From positions 1 to 43,853 of the forward strand of contig CAZODQ010000016.1 in assembly GCA_964578625.1 (NCBI GenBank): DNA of 43,853 nt, written 5' to 3'. Made by a program: the position numbers and the translations under genes. Under the pieces are notes generated by a model, which ran no database searches, had not been told where the DNA came from, and worked only from the letters and a program-made list of their open reading frames with translations. The stretch comes from CAZBSE01 sp964578625. Lineage in GTDB: Bacteria > Actinomycetota > Humimicrobiia > Humimicrobiales > Humimicrobiaceae. This document shows positions 17,262 through 25,273 of this stretch, piece by piece; position 1 is the first letter of the stretch; each line of letters starts with the position of its first letter.

Positions 17262-18755
17262 ATGGAATTCATATTTTACATCAGTGAAAAAATAAATCCT
17301 CTGCAGAGCGTGATTATTCTGGCTGCTGCAATTTTGATCTCATCTTTTTTTGGGCTATCAAAAAAAAGGTCTATTAAGAAATTTGTAATGGTAGTTGCCG
17401 CAGTTTCCTTATTTTTAGCTTTTTACCTTAATATTCATATCTTTTTTTCAGGCGACCTCTCCAGCCATTCACTGACCTTCGGGATTTTGCAGGTGATTGA
17501 GGTGGGATTTATTATATTCAGCACTCTTAATTTATTGTTTTTTATTTCCATGTATGAAATGAATTACAATCATTTTATTATAATATTAATGCTGCTTTTA
17601 TTTTCGGCCATCTGTGCCGTGTTAGTTGTAATTGCAGATAGTTTTATTTTAATGTTTACCAGCTTCACTATATTTGTTTTAACCATATTTCAATTAATAA
17701 CCAGTCTTAACTCGGGTATCAGCGGAGCCGGCTCTTACACAATTCGATATTTTTTAAGGCCTACTTTAACTGTGATCTTATTCTTCTTTGGATTTTCAAT
17801 ATTTTACTGTGCTGCAGGTTTCGAAGGCTTTAGCCAGATTTTAGAATACGAAAACTTGTCAAATCCGCTGATTGTAATAGGCTTAATTGTTTTCGGAATT
17901 GCTATTTACCTTTATTTTTTCTTATTTCCTTTTCAAAATCCTTACCTAGGATTATTAAAAAGGAACAATAATTCCTCAAATGCAGTTATATGGTTTCTGT
18001 ATTTTCCAGTAGGTTTTTTTATATATTTAAAGTTTAGTGAATTATTTGGTTTTTTTATAGAAAAAGGCAGCCTGTATATGTCCATAATCCTTATAACTTT
18101 AACTTTTATCTGTATATTTGCCGGTAATTTGGGGGCAATTAAGACCACAAGTATCAGGAGAATGATGTCGTTTCTGTTTTTATATTTTATTGGCATTTTT
18201 TTACTTAACATTTCTATGTTTTCTGCAGGAATTATAAGCATACTTTCAATGAAATGGCTTAACATTGCAGGTATTTTTCTTTTGACGTTTAGTTTCATGC
18301 CTGTATACAGTGTTTTCAGCAAAATTGAAAAAAATACAAGGGTTGATTCCATTGCCGGTATAAGGGGATTAGGCAGGAGTAATGTTTTTATAAGCATAAA
18401 TCTTATTATCATATTTCTATCCTGGTCGGTTACAGCTCTTTATATATTGCCGTTTAAAAAATATTTTACAAGTGCTATGGAATTTTCAGGGATGGGGACT
18501 ATAAATATGGTATTGCTGGTTGTGGCAGCAGTTACTTTTATATTTATTATGATGAATGTTTTTAGGATAATATCTTTGTTTTTTAAAAAGCCTGCTAGAG
18601 AAACGGCAGAAAAAATTATATTTCCCAGGTTTTACTATATTTATATTACTTTTTTTACATTAATCATATTGGTTGTTGCTGCAAAGTGTTTAATGGAGAT
18701 ATCAGGTATTGATATCGGGATTATGGATTTTAAAATAACAAGGTTTACTTTTTAA
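17262..18755 (+). CDS. Single antiporter-like subunit (NuoN/M/L family), key charges missing
   Basis: 497 residues with about 14 hydrophobic segments. It aligns best with NuoN/NuoM: the helix 7-8 region GIAIYLYFFLFPFQNPYLG matches the family pattern GFKL..VPFH.W.PD. The invariant features are altered. The helix-5 glutamate position (about 135) is Phe, the helix-7 lysine is Tyr218, PFH is PFQ, and the helix-8 lysine is about Pro249. It is the only such subunit in the cluster; complex I has three. Whether it moves any ion is doubtful. No terminator is seen behind it, and the next gene follows 40 bases later. Confidence 0.78.
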   Translation: MEFIFYISEKINPLQSVIILAAAILISSFFGLSKKRSIKKFVMVVAAVSLFLAFYLNIHIFFSGDLSSHSLTFGILQVIEVGFIIFSTLNLLFFISMYEMNYNHFIIILMLLLFSAICAVLVVIADSFILMFTSFTIFVLTIFQLITSLNSGISGAGSYTIRYFLRPTLTVILFFFGFSIFYCAAGFEGFSQILEYENLSNPLIVIGLIVFGIAIYLYFFLFPFQNPYLGLLKRNNNSSNAVIWFLYFPVGFFIYLKFSELFGFFIEKGSLYMSIILITLTFICIFAGNLGAIKTTSIRRMMSFLFLYFIGIFLLNISMFSAGIISILSMKWLNIAGIFLLTFSFMPVYSVFSKIEKNTRVDSIAGIRGLGRSNVFISINLIIIFLSWSVTALYILPFKKYFTSAMEFSGMGTINMVLLVVAAVTFIFIMMNVFRIISLFFKKPARETAEKIIFPRFYYIYITFFTLIILVVAAKCLMEISGIDIGIMDFKITRFTF

Positions 18756-18795
18756 TATAGATTCAATTGTTATTATAAGCGGCTTCTTTAGTACC

Positions 18796-19566
18796 TTGGA
18801 AAGAAATAGAAAAAGAATAAACATAAGACATTTTTTAATCATTATACTGGTGCTGTTTATAGCAATAGCGGTGATTATAAGTATAAATAAATTTTCCTTT
18901 AAAAAAGAGTATGAACCAGTCACGGCGCTTTCTGATTTGCTGCCGAGGTACAGGTTAATAGATATGGATAATATTGGAATTACAAGCGATGCTGATAATG
19001 ACGGAATAAATGACCAGAAAGATATCATGCAAGGTGCAGAAAACCAGCTGGAGAACCCGGCAAGGACTATCAGGGTGGAAGAGGGAGAAAATAATTATTT
19101 TAAAAACGGAGATCCTCCAGAGAATCTGGCAATCTCTACGGATATTATAGCCAGAGCTTACCTTGAAGCCGGTTTTAATTTAAAAGATCTGGTATATGAA
19201 GACATTAAGGATAATTTTGACCAGTATCCGATAAAAGAAATATGGAACCGGAGTTTTTGTGACCCCAATATTGATTACCGCAGAATACAGAATTTAGAGA
19301 TCTACTTTAAGCGAAATGCAAAAATTCTGGGTATTTCCTTTAATGCTTTGGATGAAAAAAACTTAAATTCATGGCTTCCTGGAGATGTTGTTTTTTTTGA
19401 TATGGATGGAAACGGCCATAGTGATAATGTTGGAATTATTTCGGATAATACTACAAGAAGCGGGATTCCAAAGGTGGTCTATAATTATATTGATCCTGGA
19501 TATACTGTAGAGAATGATATCTTAAAAGAAAAAGTAATTACCGGACACTATAGGTTCCCAAAATAA
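18796..19566 (+). CDS. DUF1287 secreted or membrane-anchored protein
   Basis: 256 residues. One N-terminal transmembrane segment (about 11-31, after a basic start) leads to an exported domain. The first part carries an acidic calcium-type repeat, DADNDGINDQKD, like a thrombospondin type 3 motif. Residues about 105-256 match DUF1287: TDIIARAYLEAGF, DYRRIQNLEIYFKR, WLPGDVVFFDMDGNGHSDN, VGIISD and VITGHYRFP. The domain is related in layout to NlpC/P60-like amidases (GDVV...H...N), so a role on cell-wall or peptide substrates is plausible but not proven. TTG start without a strong ribosome site. It follows the Nuo-like cluster by 40 bases and might be cotranscribed. Confidence 0.78.
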   Translation: MERNRKRINIRHFLIIILVLFIAIAVIISINKFSFKKEYEPVTALSDLLPRYRLIDMDNIGITSDADNDGINDQKDIMQGAENQLENPARTIRVEEGENNYFKNGDPPENLAISTDIIARAYLEAGFNLKDLVYEDIKDNFDQYPIKEIWNRSFCDPNIDYRRIQNLEIYFKRNAKILGISFNALDEKNLNSWLPGDVVFFDMDGNGHSDNVGIISDNTTRSGIPKVVYNYIDPGYTVENDILKEKVITGHYRFPK

Positions 19567-19635
19567 ACATTATTGATTAATTCTATAAAAATGCATTTAA
19601 ATATAATAAAATTATTACTAAATACATAGTCAGAG

Positions 19636-20697
19636 TTGCTGCTTTTATGTTTAATCTATATATTCCATAAAAAGGTGTATAAGCAAAATTTTTTAAAGAG
19701 AATAAATTTATTAAAGGTATACTTTTATAAAATAACTGCAGCAGTAGTTATTTTTTTAATTTTAACTTCCATTATGTTATTTTTACCTGGAAAATTATGG
19801 GCAATTACATTAAATGAGCTGGGAAATGCAATTGCCGGGCTCAGCAGTGAGGAAGAGAACCTGTTGGAAGAAATACTCACATCTGAGGTAGAGATTGAAA
19901 ATATAAAAAATGAAATCAAATCTTTAAATAAAGAACTTGAGATATTGGAGAATCAGCTTGAAGAACTTGATAAAGCAAGAGAGGAATTAGATAGAAGTAT
20001 TAATGAAAAAAGGATGATTCTGGCGAAAAAAATAATTTTTTCATATAAGTATGGAAATAATAATGTGGCAAGGTTCATTATTAGCGCAAAGGATTTAAAT
20101 GAGGTTGTGAATAACGTTTACCTTTTTAGGAATATTATGAGCAGTGAAGCTGATATTATAGAACAGCTTCGCTTTGAAAAGGAAGAATATGACAGGATTT
20201 GCCGAAAATCTGAAGAGAAAAAGGATGAGATTGAAAGCACCAAAGATAGAATCAGCACTGAGCAGCAGCAGCTTGAAAAAAGTTTAGAGGAAAACAAAGT
20301 TTTATTGGAGAAAGTAAAGGGTGAGAAATCAGAGATTCAAAATCTCTTGAGTGAAATAAAGAAGAGGATAGCACAAATTCAGCCTCCCGGTCTTACACTG
20401 GTCGGAGAGTGGGATATGGTCGCAACGGGATATTATGCCTTCGGAAGGGGAGGCAACGATATTAATGGAAATGGGATAACAGCAATAGGTCTGAGAGCCA
20501 GAAAAGGAATAGTTGCTGTAGATCCAAGGATTATACCCCTCGGCACCAAAATTTATGTACCTGGATACGGTGAAGCTTTGGCTGCTGATACCGGGGGGTG
20601 GATAAAGGGCAACAGGATTGATCTATGTTTTGAATCAAAAGAAGAATGCTACAGATTTGGCAGAAGGAAAATAAAAATATATCTTGTTGAAGATTAA
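19636..20697 (+). CDS. Coiled-coil protein with C-terminal 3D domain (putative peptidoglycan lytic enzyme)
   Basis: 353 residues: a secretion signal ending near ...LPGKLWA, a long coiled coil (about 65-240, rich in E, K and heptad leucines) like that of PcsB/CwlO-type wall hydrolases, and a 3D domain. The three aspartates are in AVDPRIIPLG, AADTGGW and NRIDLCF, preceded by the TGYYAFG block. 3D domains share the double-psi barrel of lytic transglycosylases (MltA, RpfB). It probably acts on peptidoglycan outside the membrane. Start uncertain: TTG at 19636 or GTG at 19675 in the same frame; the signal is contained in either. Confidence 0.84.
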   Translation: MLLLCLIYIFHKKVYKQNFLKRINLLKVYFYKITAAVVIFLILTSIMLFLPGKLWAITLNELGNAIAGLSSEEENLLEEILTSEVEIENIKNEIKSLNKELEILENQLEELDKAREELDRSINEKRMILAKKIIFSYKYGNNNVARFIISAKDLNEVVNNVYLFRNIMSSEADIIEQLRFEKEEYDRICRKSEEKKDEIESTKDRISTEQQQLEKSLEENKVLLEKVKGEKSEIQNLLSEIKKRIAQIQPPGLTLVGEWDMVATGYYAFGRGGNDINGNGITAIGLRARKGIVAVDPRIIPLGTKIYVPGYGEALAADTGGWIKGNRIDLCFESKEECYRFGRRKIKIYLVED

Positions 20698-20702
20698 ATC
20701 TT

Positions 20703-21338
20703 TTAAACCATTCTTAAAAATTCGGATAAAGACTTAAAATCACTAATATATCTTTCTTTGGTAACGGTGCCACTTACAATTACATCCCGGGGATCAAAAA
20801 ACGGGACAAGCTTAAAGGATGGGTTTTCGAATATTCTCATGTGCATCTTTTCCATATTTGTATATTTTTTTTCAATGGAGAAAAATTTCTGCAGGATGAT
20901 GTTAGATACATCAAGCCCAAGTGTAACTATTATATGAGGAGTAATTATTGAGATCTCTTTGGTAAGATACGCGATACAGTTATTTATATGTTTTTTGAGA
21001 GGCTGAATGGTTTCTGCTGAAGAACCTGGCTCCTTTTTTTGGAGTTTTCTTGGTGTACATTTTACCATGTAAGTAATATAGAGGTCTTTGGCCAGGGATA
21101 ACTTGGTCTGGTCGAATATTTTTTGCATAAATTTGCCTGAATCATCACCTGTAAAAGGAATACCCCTTTTTTCAGCTCCATCGGCAGCCGGACAATCGCC
21201 TATCACTATTATATTTGCTTTGGGTGAGCCGGTACCAGGAACAGGTTGTTTTCGGGTTTTTACAAGATCCAGGCACTTTTTACAATTGGAAACTTCACTT
21301 TTTAATTTATTTATGCTTTCCTTGGCAATTATTGGCAT
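20703..21338 (-). CDS. Family-4-like uracil-DNA glycosylase with altered active-site motifs
   Basis: Family 4 enzymes remove uracil from DNA and hold a 4Fe-4S cluster. The four ligand cysteines are here: CKKC (19, 22), KCTP and NNC. The fold follows the family (VPGTGSP, then IIVIGD, PFTGDDSGKF, YITYMVKC, ITPHIIVTLG). However, motif 1 is GDCPAAD rather than GEAPG, and motif 2 is PFFDPRDVI where the family has a HPS/HPA histidine. Activity or specificity may have changed. 211 residues. A perfect nine-pair inverted repeat sits directly before the ATG (21339-21359) and no Shine-Dalgarno is visible. Convergent with the 3D-domain gene, five bases between stops. Confidence 0.78.
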   Translation of the reverse strand: MPIIAKESINKLKSEVSNCKKCLDLVKTRKQPVPGTGSPKANIIVIGDCPAADGAEKRGIPFTGDDSGKFMQKIFDQTKLSLAKDLYITYMVKCTPRKLQKKEPGSSAETIQPLKKHINNCIAYLTKEISIITPHIIVTLGLDVSNIILQKFFSIEKKYTNMEKMHMRIFENPSFKLVPFFDPRDVIVSGTVTKERYISDFKSLSEFLRMV

Positions 21339-21378
21339 AAAGATTAAAAATTAATCTTTGAAAAGCACTTACCAGTGC
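21339..21378 (-). promoter_or_regulatory. Two tandem hairpins directly before the glycosylase start codon
   Basis: AAAGATTAA and TTAATCTTT form a perfect nine-pair stem with a three-base loop (21339-21359), touching the ATG. A second perfect stem GCACT/AGTGC with loop TACC lies at 21365-21378. Together they take the place where a ribosome site would be expected. They could be an operator or a translation-blocking RNA fold; there is no U tract for a terminator. Confidence 0.35.
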
Positions 21379-21458
21379 ATGTTAATATTGCTTTAAAAGT
21401 ATATAACATAAAAAAAACTGAGTAAATAAAAATTAATTTATTTTTTTATTTTTATTAT

Positions 21459-21560
21459 GATACCGGGTTCATTGTCAGTACGGAACCAAATCTATTCATA
21501 GAAAGAAGACATATTATAATCGGTATTGCAGGCTGATAGTTATGATCCTGATGGATCTGC
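21459..21560 (-). other. Intergenic segment with three nested or adjacent helices
   Basis: Between the glycosyltransferase stop and the glycosylase gene, ATACCG (21460-21465) pairs with CGGTAT (21521-21526). Inside it GGTTC (21466-21470) pairs with GAACC (21483-21487). Next to it GATCC/GGATC (21544-21548, 21553-21557) form a hairpin next to GCAG/CTGC. The segment is richer in G and C than the flanking AT-rich DNA and holds no ORF that I recognise. It may be a 3' UTR element or a small RNA; the strand is assumed from the neighbours. Confidence 0.25.
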
Positions 21561-21570
21561 GTCAAATTTA

Positions 21571-22734
21571 TTATTTAAACCTAATATCATAGCTTCTGTC
21601 TTTCCAGCAGGCTCCTTCTCCAAATTTTGTCTGGAGAACAGAATTGATGCAGAGAAGTATTACATATATCATTGAAATAGGATGGAAAAGAGTATCAAGG
21701 ATTCTGTTCCTGAGTCTTATTGCAAGTATTATTCTCATAGTAAGGACAATAAAAATCTGGATTATAATCAGGTTTATTATTAGATCAGACCAGTCAAACA
21801 ATAAAATTCCCAGAGGAAGTAAAAAAAATGGAAATAAAAATAACACTGAGATCAATATAATAACCACTGCAATATTAAAAATCTTAAAATCAAAAGCGGC
21901 AAACATAAATTTTGAAAATCCTTTTATAAGGCTTCTGAAGTTTCTGTACATTCTACAGTATATATTCTTGCTTCCATCAAATATCATAAATTTATATCCA
22001 TGTCTTTTTACCTGTTTTGAGAGATGTATATCTTCTAAAATTTTAGTCTTTATTGATTCGTGCCCTCCTATTTTTTTATAAACTTCTCTTTTAAATAACA
22101 TGCACTGTCCATTTGCCGTGCAAAAAAGAGGGTGTTTTGATTTCTTCATTAAAATCAGGGGTAAAAGGCTGAGAATTCCGAAATGAACCCAGGTGACTAC
22201 CAATCTTTCGTGTATGCCGACCATTATCTGTTTCGGAATTGCAGAGAGAGCATCTAAATTATTTTTTATAAGACAGCCGATTATACTGGAAACTACATTT
22301 TTAAAGTGAAGTGTATCTGCATCCGTAAAAAAATAATACTTTCCTCTTGCATGTTTTGCCAGCTGGTGGCAAGCATAACTTTTTCCTATCCAACCGTTTA
22401 TTAACGGTTTACCGGTAAAAAGCTTTACCCTGCTGTCTTTTTCCGCAATCCTTTTGACAATCAGCGAAGTGTCGTCATTGGAACTGTCATCCAGTACAAG
22501 TATTTCTATATTGGGGTAATCCTGCTTCAGAAGAGATGCAATACATCTCTTTATATTTTCAGCTTCATTCCTGGCAGGGATCATTATTGATACCAGAGGG
22601 GGTCGTTTCATTAAAGATTCCGGGGGTGAATAATTAGCAATATTTTTAAATAAAATGTTATTAGAGATAAAATTAATTAAAAATATTACGAGAATAGATA
22701 ATACAGAATATTGGTATAATAAAAATAAATTCAT
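21571..22734 (-). CDS. Membrane-bound family 2 glycosyltransferase
   Basis: 387 residues with the layout of CrtQ/HpnB-type enzymes: one N-terminal membrane helix (about 8-30), a GT-A catalytic domain, and three or four C-terminal helices. Motifs: VSIMIPARNEAENIKRCI (nucleotide-sugar binding start), VLDDSSNDDT, the DxD metal site FFTDADTLH, and the acceptor/base region KILEDIHLSKQVKRHG. It probably glycosylates a lipid or isoprenoid at the inner membrane face. No carotenoid or hopanoid genes are near, so the acceptor is unknown. Upstream lies a gap of about 150 bases before ribH, with nothing recognisable in it. Confidence 0.84.
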   Translation of the reverse strand: MNLFLLYQYSVLSILVIFLINFISNNILFKNIANYSPPESLMKRPPLVSIMIPARNEAENIKRCIASLLKQDYPNIEILVLDDSSNDDTSLIVKRIAEKDSRVKLFTGKPLINGWIGKSYACHQLAKHARGKYYFFTDADTLHFKNVVSSIIGCLIKNNLDALSAIPKQIMVGIHERLVVTWVHFGILSLLPLILMKKSKHPLFCTANGQCMLFKREVYKKIGGHESIKTKILEDIHLSKQVKRHGYKFMIFDGSKNIYCRMYRNFRSLIKGFSKFMFAAFDFKIFNIAVVIILISVLFLFPFFLLPLGILLFDWSDLIINLIIIQIFIVLTMRIILAIRLRNRILDTLFHPISMIYVILLCINSVLQTKFGEGACWKDRSYDIRFK

Positions 22735-22883
22735 TGCGATAAAAAATAATAGTTAAAAAAGTTGCAATACAATCCTAAGGTATGAGTAAGAAAATTACAA
22801 GCTATATTTAAAATTTTATCCTACTGGCCTGTAAAGGGCTGTATTTTATGTCATGGTTTACTTGCTGGACAGAATAACAAGAC

Positions 22884-23351
22884 CTAAGATTTCAAATCTA
22901 AAAACAGGTTTGCCATTTCAATGGCACTTAATGCTGCGTCCCAGCCTTTGTTCCCTCTTTTAGTCCCGGCCCTTTCAATGGCCTGTTCCAGACTGTCAGG
23001 AGTTATAACTCCAAAAGCAATAGGGATATTAAGGTCTAAACTGATCTTGGCTGCTCCCTTGATAGTCTCGCTGGCAATATATTGATTGTGTGATGAATCC
23101 CCTTTTATAACAGCACCTAAACATATAATGGCATCATATTTTTTTGACTCGGCCATTATCTTTGCTGCTGATGGTATTTCAAATGAACCGGGTACCCATG
23201 CTATGTTTATATTGTTGTCATCACATTGATGTCTGTGCAGGCAGTCCAGTGCTCCATCAAGCAATTTTGCAGTTATAAAGTCATTATACCTGCTTACCAC
23301 TATTGCCACCTTGAGCTTTTTTGCATCTAATTTGCCTTCATATTTTTTCAT
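22884..23351 (-). CDS. ribH: 6,7-dimethyl-8-ribityllumazine synthase
   Basis: Joins the ribityl pyrimidine with dihydroxybutanone phosphate to form lumazine, the step before riboflavin. 155 residues, usual length. Motifs: VSRYNDFITAKLLDGA, WVPGSFEIPSAAK, CLGAVIKGDSSHNQYIASE (with the catalytic His) and FGVITPDSLEQAIERAG. Last gene of the riboflavin operon, 18 bases after ribBA. Confidence 0.97.
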   Translation of the reverse strand: MKKYEGKLDAKKLKVAIVVSRYNDFITAKLLDGALDCLHRHQCDDNNINIAWVPGSFEIPSAAKIMAESKKYDAIICLGAVIKGDSSHNQYIASETIKGAAKISLDLNIPIAFGVITPDSLEQAIERAGTKRGNKGWDAALSAIEMANLFLDLKS

Positions 23352-23369
23352 GATCTTCCTTTCTGACTT

Positions 23370-24608
23370 TTAGTCTAGCATATGTTTTAATTTATGTTTT
23401 TTTGTTAATAGATATTTTTTGTTATTTTTATTCGGAGGTATGGCTATGGGTATTCTCTTAGTTACCTTGAGCCCGTATCCTTCCAGACCTACTATTTTTC
23501 TCGGATTATTGGTCATAATATGTATGGTAGTAAGGCCGAGATCGGAAAGTATCTGTGCTCCTATACCATAATCCCTAAGGTCGGCATCAAAACCAAGATG
23601 AAGATTTGCTTCAACAGTATCCAAGCCCTTTTCCTGAAGCTCATAAGCTTTCATCTTGTTGCAGAATCCTATACCTCTTCCTTCCTGAGCCATATAAAGC
23701 AGCACACCCGAACCTTTTTTATTTATTTTTTTAAATGCAGCGTCAAGTTGTTCACCACAGTCACATCTTGTAGATCCAAAGGTATCTCCCGTAAGACACT
23801 GCGAGTGGACTCTTACCAGAACATTCTTTTTACCTTTGACTTCACCTTTTATAAAAGCTATGTGGAATTCGGGTCTTATAATTGACCTGTAGGTAACAGC
23901 TTTAAAATCTCCCCATCTGGTAGGAAGATTGACTTCAGCCACTTTTTCGATTAACTTTTCTTTTCTTTTTCTATATCTTATAAGTTCTTCAATGGTTATT
24001 ATTTTAAGATTAAATCTTTTTGATATTTCTATTAAATCTGGAAGGCGTGCCACTTCACCATCTTCCCTGATAATCTCGCAGATAATCCCGGCAGGATATA
24101 ACCCTGCTATTTTTGTAAGGTCTACAGCGGCTTCCGTATGCCCGGCTCTTATAAGAATACCTCCATTATGGGAACGAAGTGGAAAAATATGTCCGGGTAT
24201 GGAAATATCCCCCGGTGTGGTATTTGGGTTGATGAAAGTCTTTATGGTTTTTACCCTGTCTCCGGCTGAAATACCGCTGCTGCTTATTGATTTAGCATCT
24301 ATGGATACTGCCAGGGCACTCAGATTGGTAGGAGAGTCTTCGGCATCACGGCTGATCATAGGTATTTTTAGTTGATTTAACCTTTTTTGTTCACAAGGTA
24401 GAAATATTAATCCGCGGGCATGGGTTATAAAAAAATTTACCGACGCTGGAGTTACTTTTTCTGCAGCCTGGAAAAATACTCCTTCATTATGCAGTGATCT
24501 GTCGTCAACTATGATTATTGTTTTCCCCGATCTTATATTATCTATAGCATCATCAATAGAATAAAAAGGGGTTTTATTTTTCTTGTTTTTTAAATCCATA
24601 TTTTTCAA
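23370..24608 (-). CDS. ribBA: RibBA: dihydroxybutanone phosphate synthase plus GTP cyclohydrolase II
   Basis: Two domains feed both branches of riboflavin synthesis. The C-terminal GTP cyclohydrolase II (about 205-412) is canonical: CLTGDTFGSTRCDCG zinc site, QEGRGIGFCNKMKAYELQ and MTNNPRKIVGLEGYG. The N-terminal dihydroxybutanone phosphate synthase has GHIFPLRSHNGG and RAGHTEAAVDL, but the metal loop DDxxRENEGD reads DDRSLHNEGV at 35-44. The first Glu is His40, the Arg is Leu39 and the last Asp is Val44. That half may be weak or changed, though no separate ribB is visible. The start is TTG at 24608 (GGAG four bases before) or ATG at 24599; either way it overlaps ribE. Confidence 0.93.
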   Translation of the reverse strand: MKNMDLKNKKNKTPFYSIDDAIDNIRSGKTIIIVDDRSLHNEGVFFQAAEKVTPASVNFFITHARGLIFLPCEQKRLNQLKIPMISRDAEDSPTNLSALAVSIDAKSISSSGISAGDRVKTIKTFINPNTTPGDISIPGHIFPLRSHNGGILIRAGHTEAAVDLTKIAGLYPAGIICEIIREDGEVARLPDLIEISKRFNLKIITIEELIRYRKRKEKLIEKVAEVNLPTRWGDFKAVTYRSIIRPEFHIAFIKGEVKGKKNVLVRVHSQCLTGDTFGSTRCDCGEQLDAAFKKINKKGSGVLLYMAQEGRGIGFCNKMKAYELQEKGLDTVEANLHLGFDADLRDYGIGAQILSDLGLTTIHIMTNNPRKIVGLEGYGLKVTKRIPIAIPPNKNNKKYLLTKKHKLKHMLD

Positions 24609-25251
24609 GCTTCTCCGTAAGTATTTTATCTTTTAGTTTTTGTGAGTTTGTATTGTCCATTTGTCTGTGCTGTAAGTAATTTACGGTATAACGGGAAACC
24701 ATATCTACTTCAATATTGACTATATCTCCTGGTATTCTATGGCGTAGATTTGTGTTTTTGTAAGTATAAGGAATTATGACCACACTGAAGTTATCATTTT
24801 CAGCTTCGTATATGGTAAGACTGATTCCATCGACAGCTATGGAGCCTTTTGGGGCTAAAAATTCACGGATATTAGGAGGAAGTTCCAGATTAATCAAATG
24901 TGACTTTCCAATACTGGATATTTTTAAGATTTTACTGACACAATCTACATGGCCGCTTATCAGGTGCCCTCCCAGCTTATCGGTGGGACTAAGAGAACTT
25001 TCAAGGTTTACCTCATCGCCGGAATTGCAATGCTTGAAAGTGGTGGTATTTAAAGTACTGAAAGCGATATCACATATGAAACTTTCATTGCCGCTGCTTT
25101 TAACTGTAAGGCATACTCCATTTACTGATATGGAATCTCCGGCATTTAAGTCTTTAAGGACTCTGCTGCATTTGATTTCAATTTCCCTGTCCTGACCTTT
25201 ACCTGTTATTTTTTTTATTCTGCCGGTTTCTTTTATAAGCCCTGTAAACAT
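24574..25251 (-). CDS. ribE: Riboflavin synthase, alpha chain
   Basis: Dismutates two lumazines into riboflavin and the pyrimidine. 225 residues with the duplicated barrel: MFTGLIKETG starts the first half (GDSISVNGVCLTV), and the second half repeats the pattern (GHLISGHVDC, then GSIAVDGISLTI). A C-terminal lysine-rich tail extends past the usual end and overlaps the ribBA start by about 35 bases, so translation of the two is probably coupled. Confidence 0.96.
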   Translation of the reverse strand: MFTGLIKETGRIKKITGKGQDREIEIKCSRVLKDLNAGDSISVNGVCLTVKSSGNESFICDIAFSTLNTTTFKHCNSGDEVNLESSLSPTDKLGGHLISGHVDCVSKILKISSIGKSHLINLELPPNIREFLAPKGSIAVDGISLTIYEAENDNFSVVIIPYTYKNTNLRHRIPGDIVNIEVDMVSRYTVNYLQHRQMDNTNSQKLKDKILTEKLEKYGFKKQEK

Positions 25252-25273
25252 TAAAACTCCTGATTTTAATTGT

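Noticed and set aside
17942..18412. Open frame of 156 codons on the minus strand
   Set aside because: Antisense to the antiporter-like gene; no ribosome site and no recognisable protein features.
12656..18755. NiFe hydrogenase (Ech/Mbh type) reading of the cluster
   Set aside because: The large-subunit-like protein has neither of the two CxxC pairs needed for the NiFe site, and the NuoB cysteines are of the adjacent CC type.
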